The translations under genes were made by a program, and so were the position numbers. The notes below the pieces were generated by a model, which was not told the DNA's origin, made no database searches, and saw only the letters and a program-made list of their open reading frames with translations. A stretch of DNA of 64,000 bases from NCBI GenBank assembly GCA_017577895.1, contig PKQY01000001.1, positions 44,648 through 108,647 of the forward strand. Reading direction: 5' to 3'. Shown here one piece after another: positions 58,791 to 64,000 of this stretch. Source of the DNA: Bacillota bacterium. Lineage in GTDB: Bacteria; Bacillota; Bacilli; ZCTH02-B2. How positions within the stretch are numbered: the stretch's first letter is position 1; every line of letters begins with the position of its first letter.

Positions 58791-58858
58791 AAGGGATAGT
58801 TTCCAACAGGTTCTTACCGGGTCGACGTGCCGAGATGTCTGGAAAGAGGAGGATGTCG

Positions 58859-60022
58859 ATGAATATCCACGAATATCAGGCCAAAGAAATTCTCCGGTCA
58901 TACGGTGTGGCCGTTCCGGAAGGCATTGTCGCTTTCTCTGTGGAAGAAGCGGTGGAAGCGGCCAAACGTTTGGGGACCGACGTGTGTGTCGTAAAAGCTC
59001 AAATTCATGCCGGTGGCCGGGGGAAAGCCGGCGGCGTGAAAGTGGCAAAAAGTTTGGATGAAGTGCGCCAATATGCCTCCGATTTGCTGGGCAAAGTGTT
59101 GGTCACCCATCAAACGGGCCCCCAGGGCAAAGAAGTCAAGCGGCTGTTGATTGAACAAGGATGCGACATTCAAAAAGAATATTACCTCGGCCTGGTGTTG
59201 AATCGGGAAACAGGACGGGTCGTCATGATGGCCTCGGAAGAAGGAGGCACGGAAATTGAGGAAGTGGCGGCCAAAACGCCGGAGAAAATTTTCCGTGAAG
59301 AAATTGACCCAGCCGTTGGTTTGATGCCGTATCAGGCGCGAAAATTGGCCTTTGCCATCAACATTCCGAATCACTTGGTCAACAAAGCGGTTCAGTTCAT
59401 GATGGGTTTGTACCGCGTTTTTGTGGAAAAAGACTGCTCCATTGCCGAAATCAACCCGTTGGTCGTGACCGGCGACGGGCAAGTGTTGGCATTGGACGCC
59501 AAGCTCAATTTTGATGACAACGCCTTGTTCCGCCATCCCGAACTGTTGGAATTGAGAGATTTGGATGAGGAAGATCCGCGGGAAATCGAGGCTTCCAAGC
59601 ACGGCTTAAGCTACATCGCCCTGGATGGCAACATCGGTTGTATGGTCAACGGGGCTGGCTTGGCCATGGCAACCATGGATATCATCAAATATTACGGCGG
59701 AGAACCGGCGAACTTTTTGGATGTGGGTGGAGGCGCTTCCAAGGAGAAAGTGACGGAAGCGTTTAAAATCATCCTGAAAGACAAAAACGTCAAAGGGATT
59801 TTTGTCAACATTTTCGGCGGCATCATGCGTTGTGACGTCATCGCCGAAGGGGTCGTGGCGGCGGCGAAAGAATTGGGACTGGATCGGCCGTTGGTCGTTC
59901 GCCTGGAAGGGACCAACGTGGAACAGGGCAAGCGGATTCTGGAACAGTCGGGATTAAACATCATCTCTGCTGATTCGATGGCAGACGGGGCGCAAAAAAT
60001 CGTTTCTTTGGTCAAGCAATAA
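58859..60022 (+). CDS. sucC: Succinyl-CoA synthetase beta subunit (ADP-forming)
   Basis: TCA-cycle enzyme subunit that binds nucleotide and, with SucD, makes succinate plus ATP or GTP from succinyl-CoA. The 387-residue protein has an N-terminal ATP-grasp domain starting MNIHEYQAKEILRSYGV, VVKAQIHAGGRGKAGGVK, EINPLVVTGDG, and a C-terminal ligase domain with GGASKEKV and NIFGGIMRCDVIAEG. ATG 58859 lies behind AAAGAGGAGG; an earlier ATG at 58835 is not used. Confidence 0.96.
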   Translation: MNIHEYQAKEILRSYGVAVPEGIVAFSVEEAVEAAKRLGTDVCVVKAQIHAGGRGKAGGVKVAKSLDEVRQYASDLLGKVLVTHQTGPQGKEVKRLLIEQGCDIQKEYYLGLVLNRETGRVVMMASEEGGTEIEEVAAKTPEKIFREEIDPAVGLMPYQARKLAFAINIPNHLVNKAVQFMMGLYRVFVEKDCSIAEINPLVVTGDGQVLALDAKLNFDDNALFRHPELLELRDLDEEDPREIEASKHGLSYIALDGNIGCMVNGAGLAMATMDIIKYYGGEPANFLDVGGGASKEKVTEAFKIILKDKNVKGIFVNIFGGIMRCDVIAEGVVAAAKELGLDRPLVVRLEGTNVEQGKRILEQSGLNIISADSMADGAQKIVSLVKQ

Positions 60023-60076
60023 AGCGGAACGCGTTCGAGAAACGTGATTGAATGAAAAAGGCAGGTGCAGTAGAAA

Positions 60077-60979
60077 ATGAGCATTTTGGTCAATCGCGAT
60101 ACGCGGGTCATTGTACAAGGCATTACCGGGGCGACGGGCCTTTTTCATACGAAAAAATCGTTGGAGTACGGCACGAAAATCGTCGGGGGTGTGACGCCCG
60201 GCAAAGGCGGCACGACCGTTGAAGGCATCCCCGTCTTCAACACGGTCCAGGAAGCGGTGGACAAAACCGGTGCCAACGCGTCGGTCATTTTCGTGCCGCC
60301 GGCGTTTGCCGCCGATGCCATCATGGAAGCGGCCGATGCGGGCGTCGAACTGGTGGTCTGCATTACCGAAGGCATCCCCGTTTTGGACATGGTGAAAGTG
60401 AAACGGTTTTTGGAAGGGAAGAAGACGCGGCTCATCGGTCCCAACTGCCCGGGAGTCATCACGCCGGGAGAATGCCGCATTGGGATCATGCCCGGTTACA
60501 TCCACATGCCGGGGAAAGTCGGCGTCGTTTCCCGCAGCGGCACGCTCACCTATGAGGCGGTGCACCAGTTGACCAGCCGGGGCATCGGTCAGTCGACGGC
60601 GGTGGGGATCGGCGGCGACCCGGTCAACGGCACCAACTTCATCGACGTGTTGAAACTGTTTAATGAAGACCCGGATACGGAAGCGGTCATCCTGATTGGG
60701 GAAATCGGCGGCAATGCGGAAGAAAAGGCGGCGGAATGGATCAAAGAAAACATGAAAAAGCCGGTCGTCGCCTTTATCGGCGGTCAGACGGCACCTCCCG
60801 GCAAGCGGATGGGACATGCCGGTGCCATTATTTCCGGTGGGCAAGGCACCGCGAAAGAAAAAATTGCCCGACTGGAGGCAGCCGGTGTCCGGGTGGCGCC
60901 GACGCCCGCGGAAATGGGGGCAACGTTGGTGGCGGTGCTGGAAGAAAAAGGTCTTTTGGATCGCGTGAAAGTCAAATAA
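60077..60979 (+). CDS. sucD: Succinyl-CoA synthetase alpha subunit
   Basis: Catalytic subunit carrying the phosphohistidine. In 300 residues it shows the CoA-binding Rossmann domain (VIVQGITGATGLFH, GVTPGKGG, ITEGIPVLDM), GPNCPGVITPGE, and the active-site His247 in GKRMGHAGAI. AGGCAGGTG lies 9 nt before ATG. Forms a two-gene unit with sucC, placed between ylqH/yraN and dprA as in B. subtilis. Confidence 0.97.
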   Translation: MSILVNRDTRVIVQGITGATGLFHTKKSLEYGTKIVGGVTPGKGGTTVEGIPVFNTVQEAVDKTGANASVIFVPPAFAADAIMEAADAGVELVVCITEGIPVLDMVKVKRFLEGKKTRLIGPNCPGVITPGECRIGIMPGYIHMPGKVGVVSRSGTLTYEAVHQLTSRGIGQSTAVGIGGDPVNGTNFIDVLKLFNEDPDTEAVILIGEIGGNAEEKAAEWIKENMKKPVVAFIGGQTAPPGKRMGHAGAIISGGQGTAKEKIARLEAAGVRVAPTPAEMGATLVAVLEEKGLLDRVKVK

Positions 60980-60990
60980 AGGAATCAAAA

Positions 60991-61010
60991 GGCATGCCGG
61001 AAGGCATGCC
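60991..61010 (+). terminator. Palindromic hairpin after sucD
   Basis: Two copies of the self-complementary octamer GGCATGCC (60991-60998 and 61003-61010) flank GGAA. The T run (GTTTTTAG) starts 8 nt later, so it is a weak or atypical terminator. Confidence 0.4.
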
Positions 61011-61020
61011 AACTGAAGTT

Positions 61021-61053
61021 TTTAGAATATTAAATCACGTTTAATATTTTAAG
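61021..61053. repeat. AT-rich inverted repeat before dprA
   Basis: AATATTAAA (61026-61034) and TTTAATATT (61040-61048) are perfect inverted copies around TCACG; allowing two mismatches the dyad extends to 14 bp per arm (61021-61034, 61040-61053). It is an AT island in a GC-rich setting, 40 bp before dprA, and could be an operator or an A/T stem terminator for sucD. Confidence 0.6.
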
Positions 61054-61092
61054 CGATTAGGGTTTGAGCGTCGTGCGGGAAGGGGGATCGGG

Positions 61093-62175
61093 GTGCCGCT
61101 GGACGAACGGGACTGGCTCATCGCCTTGGATGCAGTTCAGGGGGTCGGTTGGCGCACGATTCAACGCCTCGTGCAAGCGACTTCCTCGTTAAAGGAGTTG
61201 GCCGACTGGCCTGTGGAACAATTTCGGGCCCTTGGCATTCGTTCGAATATCGCCATGGCAATTCAGGAAAAGATGCGCCCGGATTGTGTAAGAGCGTGGA
61301 AAGAGCGGCGGCAGGAGTGGCCTTACTTCGTCATCACTGTGTTGGATGCGGACTATCCCCGGCTGTTGCGGGACATTCACCAGCCGCCGTGGGTGTTGTA
61401 CGGATTGGGACATCGCCAGCTGTTGCAGTCACCGGCCATCGGCATGGTGGGAACCCGCAACCCGACGTCCTATGGACGGATGGCAGCCTTCAAGCTGGCC
61501 CGCCAGTTGTCGGAACACGGTTTAACGGTCGTCAGCGGTTTGGCCCGGGGGATTGACACTGAAGCCCATAAAGGGGCCTTGCAGGGGTCCGGCGGGACGA
61601 TTGCCGTCTTAGGCTGCGGCATCGATACGATTTATCCGCCGGAGAACAAAACGTTGTACGGCCTCATTGCCGAAAAAGGGCTGTTGTTATCGGAATACCC
61701 GCCGGGCACGCCCGTGCATGCGGGGCTGTTTCCCCAACGGAACCGCCTGATCAGCGGTTTGTCCCACGGAGTGGTGGTCGTGGAAGCGGGACAGCACAGC
61801 GGCGCTTTGATCACGGCGGATTTTGCGCTGGAACAATCCCGGGATGTCTTTGCTGTGCCGGGACCGATTTTTCAGGCGCAAAGTGTCGGGACCAACCGGT
61901 TAATCCGGGAGGGGGCGAAGATCGTCACCGGTGTGGAAGACATTTTGGAAGAATATCCATGGGCCGTCCAAGCACCGGCAGGTCAACCGCTGATCGAGTT
62001 AACCCCCGAGGAATCCCAAGTGTTAGATCATATCGATGCGGTCGGCACCCATATCGACGTTTTGAAAAAGATGACCGGTAAGGCGTGGAACGAGTTGTAT
62101 CCGATTCTGATGCAATTGCAACTCAAGAAGGTCGTCCGTCAGTTGCCGGGGGCGTATTTTGTCCGCTGCCGCTGA
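61093..62175 (+). CDS. dprA: DNA-processing protein DprA (Smf)
   Basis: Loads RecA on incoming single-strand DNA during transformation. The 360-residue protein has an N-terminal SAM/HhH-like region (GVGWRTIQRLVQ), the Rossmann core with GTRNPTSYGRMAA, VVSGLARGIDTEAHKGAL, LGCGIDTIYPPEN and EAGQHSGALITADFAL, and a C-terminal winged helix (DHIDAVGTHIDVLKKMTG). GTG 61093 lies behind GGGGGATCGGG. No other competence genes are in the window, so competence of the organism is not shown. Confidence 0.94.
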   Translation: MPLDERDWLIALDAVQGVGWRTIQRLVQATSSLKELADWPVEQFRALGIRSNIAMAIQEKMRPDCVRAWKERRQEWPYFVITVLDADYPRLLRDIHQPPWVLYGLGHRQLLQSPAIGMVGTRNPTSYGRMAAFKLARQLSEHGLTVVSGLARGIDTEAHKGALQGSGGTIAVLGCGIDTIYPPENKTLYGLIAEKGLLLSEYPPGTPVHAGLFPQRNRLISGLSHGVVVVEAGQHSGALITADFALEQSRDVFAVPGPIFQAQSVGTNRLIREGAKIVTGVEDILEEYPWAVQAPAGQPLIELTPEESQVLDHIDAVGTHIDVLKKMTGKAWNELYPILMQLQLKKVVRQLPGAYFVRCR

Positions 62176-62219
62176 TGGTCCACAGCTGGTCTTCACCGTT
62201 GTCGCGGATGAAGCATAGT

Positions 62220-62248
62220 TTGACAAAGGAAGGTTTATGATTTAATAA
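62220..62248 (+). promoter_or_regulatory. Candidate sigma-A promoter of topA
   Basis: Consensus TTGACA (62220-62225), 17-nt spacer, TAATAA (62243-62248), about 50 bp before topA. Confidence 0.5.
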
Positions 62249-62301
62249 TAGAAAAAGTTTTGTGTTCATTCCTTGGGTAGCGTGGACAGGAGGAGCATGG
62301 C

Positions 62302-64000
62302 ATGTCGCAGCCAGAAGCGTTAGTGATTGTGGAATCACCGGCAAAAGCAAAAACGATTAGCAAATATTTGGGCAAAAAATATATGGTCAAAGCGTCCATG
62401 GGCCACGTGCGGGATCTCCCCAAAAGCCAGATGGGCGTCGATGTGGACAATCAATTCCAGCCGAAATACATCACCATCCGGGGCAAAGGAAACATCTTGA
62501 AAGATCTGAAAGACAGTTCCAAAAAGGTGAAACGGGTGTTTTTGGCGGCCGACCCGGATCGGGAAGGCGAGGCCATTGCCTGGCATTTGGCCCATGTGCT
62601 CGAATTGCCGGAAGAAGAGCCGTGCCGGGTCGTGTTTCACGAAATTACGAAAGAGGCCGTCAAAGAGGCGTTCAAACGTCCGCGGCCGATTGACATGAAC
62701 TTGGTCAATGCCCAGCAAACCCGGCGCATTTTGGATCGGCTTGTCGGTTACAACATCAGCCCTCTGTTGTGGAAAAAAGTGCGCAAAGGGTTGAGTGCGG
62801 GCCGCGTCCAGTCGGTGGCGGTCAAATTGATCGTCGACCGGGAACGGGAGATTCGCCAATTTGTGCCGGAAGAATATTGGACGGTCACGGCCCATTTGAA
62901 AAAGGACGGCCAGGCTTTTCAGGCCCGTTTTTACGGCCGCAGCGGCAAGAAGGAAGAGTTGCGGCAAGAAGCGGATGTCCAGGCGCTGTTAAACGAAATT
63001 GCCGACCAACCGCTGGTCGTCCATTCGGTCAAAGCGTCGGAACGCCGCCGCCATCCCGCTCCTCCATTTACGACGAGTTCGTTGCAACAGGAAGCGGCCC
63101 GCAAACTGAATTTCCGTGCCAGCAAAACGATGTCCGTCGCCCAACAGCTGTATGAAGGCATCGAACTAGGCAAAGAAGGATCCGTCGGTCTCATTACGTA
63201 CATGCGGACCGACTCCACGCGCATTTCTGAGACCGCCCGCCAAGAGGCGGCGTCTTTCATTGCGGAGCAGTACGGCGAAGCGTATTTGCCGGACCGGCCG
63301 CGCCAATATGCGAAAAAAGAAGGGGCGCAAGATGCCCACGAAGCCATCCGGCCGACGTCGGTCTATCGAACGCCGGAAGCGGTCAAACCGTATCTCAGCC
63401 GGGATCAGTACCGCCTGTATAAACTCATCTGGGAGCGTTTTGTCGCCAGTCAAATGGCATCGGCGGTGCTGGATACGGTGACGGTGGAATTGAAGGCTGG
63501 GGACGCCGTGTTTCGTGCCAACGGTTCGAAGTTGAAATTTCCCGGGTTCATGAAAGTGTACATCGAGGGGACCGACGATCAGGTGGAAGAAGAAGGGTTT
63601 TTACCGCCGCTGGAAGAAGGCGACCGGCCGGAATTGGAAAAAATTTCTCCGGAACAACATTTTACCCAGCCGCCCCCTCGCTACAGCGAAGCGCGGTTGG
63701 TCAAGACGTTGGAAGAACTGGGCATCGGCCGGCCGAGCACGTACGCGCCCATCTTGGAGACGATTCAAAAGCGCGGATATGTTCGGCTGGAGGACAAACG
63801 GTTCGTTCCGACCGAATTGGGAGAACTGGTCATTGAACAGATGGAGCAGTTTTTTCCGGATATCTTGAATGTGGAGTTTACGGCCCAGATGGAGTCCAAC
63901 TTGGACTTAATTGAAGAAGGCCGGATGCCATGGATTCAGTTGCTGGATGAGTTTTACGAGGATTTCCAAAAGAAACTGAAACGGGCCCATGAAGAGATGC
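62302..64000 (+). CDS. topA: DNA topoisomerase I (3' end cut by window edge)
   Basis: Relaxes negative supercoils by cutting and passing one strand. The first 566 residues are present. They show the Toprim domain with IVESPAKAKTISKYLG and the metal-binding DPDREGEAIAW, the QTRRILDRLVGY and AGRVQSVA segments, the active-site Tyr300 in YMRTDSTRIS, and EAIRPTSV. The zinc-finger C-terminal region would lie beyond the window. GGAGGAGC precedes ATG 62302. Position after dprA is the same as in B. subtilis. Confidence 0.97.
   Translation, partial: MSQPEALVIVESPAKAKTISKYLGKKYMVKASMGHVRDLPKSQMGVDVDNQFQPKYITIRGKGNILKDLKDSSKKVKRVFLAADPDREGEAIAWHLAHVLELPEEEPCRVVFHEITKEAVKEAFKRPRPIDMNLVNAQQTRRILDRLVGYNISPLLWKKVRKGLSAGRVQSVAVKLIVDREREIRQFVPEEYWTVTAHLKKDGQAFQARFYGRSGKKEELRQEADVQALLNEIADQPLVVHSVKASERRRHPAPPFTTSSLQQEAARKLNFRASKTMSVAQQLYEGIELGKEGSVGLITYMRTDSTRISETARQEAASFIAEQYGEAYLPDRPRQYAKKEGAQDAHEAIRPTSVYRTPEAVKPYLSRDQYRLYKLIWERFVASQMASAVLDTVTVELKAGDAVFRANGSKLKFPGFMKVYIEGTDDQVEEEGFLPPLEEGDRPELEKISPEQHFTQPPPRYSEARLVKTLEELGIGRPSTYAPILETIQKRGYVRLEDKRFVPTELGELVIEQMEQFFPDILNVEFTAQMESNLDLIEEGRMPWIQLLDEFYEDFQKKLKRAHEEM

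Noticed and set aside
1..64000. Insertion sequences, prophage, CRISPR arrays, tRNA or rRNA genes
   Set aside because: Looked for transposase-like products, direct-repeat arrays and tRNA patterns; none could be supported.

Overview
The window is 64 kb of a spore-forming Firmicutes (Bacillales-type) chromosome with moderately high G+C (roughly mid-to-upper 50s by eye). The case for this is gene order: rqcH, a Ca2+ ATPase, yicC, remA, gmk, rpoZ, coaBC, priA, def, fmt, rsmB, prpC, prkC, rsgA, rpe, spoVM, rpmB, recG, fapR, plsX, fab genes, rnc, smc, ftsY, ylxM, ffh, rpsP, khpA, rimM, trmD, rplS, rbgA, rnhB, ylqG, ylqH, sucCD, dprA and topA follow the Bacillus subtilis core order almost step for step. 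Sporulation genes (spoVM, ylbJ) support an endospore former. Genus cannot be fixed from the sequence; a thermophilic Bacillales or Thermoactinomycetaceae-like organism is a guess.

Layout. (1) 1-7766: distal part of the pyrimidine operon, carB (5' end cut)-pyrK-pyrD-pyrF-pyrE-pyrC, closely packed with several stop/start overlaps; pyrC sits at the end instead of near the front. An AI-2E-family permease and an RluA-type pseudouridine synthase follow. (2) 9712-11421: rqcH on the minus strand. (3) 11539-29751: Ca2+ ATPase, then the gmk-rpoZ-coaBC-priA-def-fmt-rsmB run, the PrpC/PrkC phosphatase-kinase pair, rsgA, a sugar-phosphate block (pgi, ROK glucokinase, rpe), a 61-aa membrane protein and spoVM, which is only 31 codons. 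(4) 29792-33621: rpmB (minus), recG, rsmD, coaD. (5) 33636-35629: a class I cyclic-di-GMP riboswitch with its own terminator controlling a chemotaxis receptor. (6) 35677-38611: ylbJ (minus), a patatin-like protein, ylbN (DUF177), rpmF. (7) 38733-44771: fatty-acid cluster fapR-plsX-fabH-fabD-fabG-acpP-fabF, with a candidate FapR operator at the predicted transcription start. (8) 44768-54324: rnc, smc, the SRP genes ftsY-ylxM-ffh, rpsP, khpA, rimM, trmD, rplS. (9) 54463-64000: lepB, rbgA, rnhB, ylqG, ylqH, yraN, a small conserved-looking protein, sucCD, dprA and topA (3' end cut).

Almost everything is housekeeping: pyrimidine and lipid synthesis, translation, ribosome maturation, protein targeting, chromosome maintenance and envelope signalling. 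No insertion sequences, prophage, CRISPR arrays, tRNA or rRNA genes were seen. I did not find a clearly undescribed system. The most informative element is the c-di-GMP riboswitch, where the aptamer P1 strand can pair with the terminator arm over 11 positions, predicting an OFF switch for the receptor. Other points worth checking are the departures from the standard gene order (pgi-glk block, displaced pyrC, missing rlmN, thiN, yloU/yloV and ylqD), the hairpins between acpP and fabF, and an AT-rich dyad before dprA.
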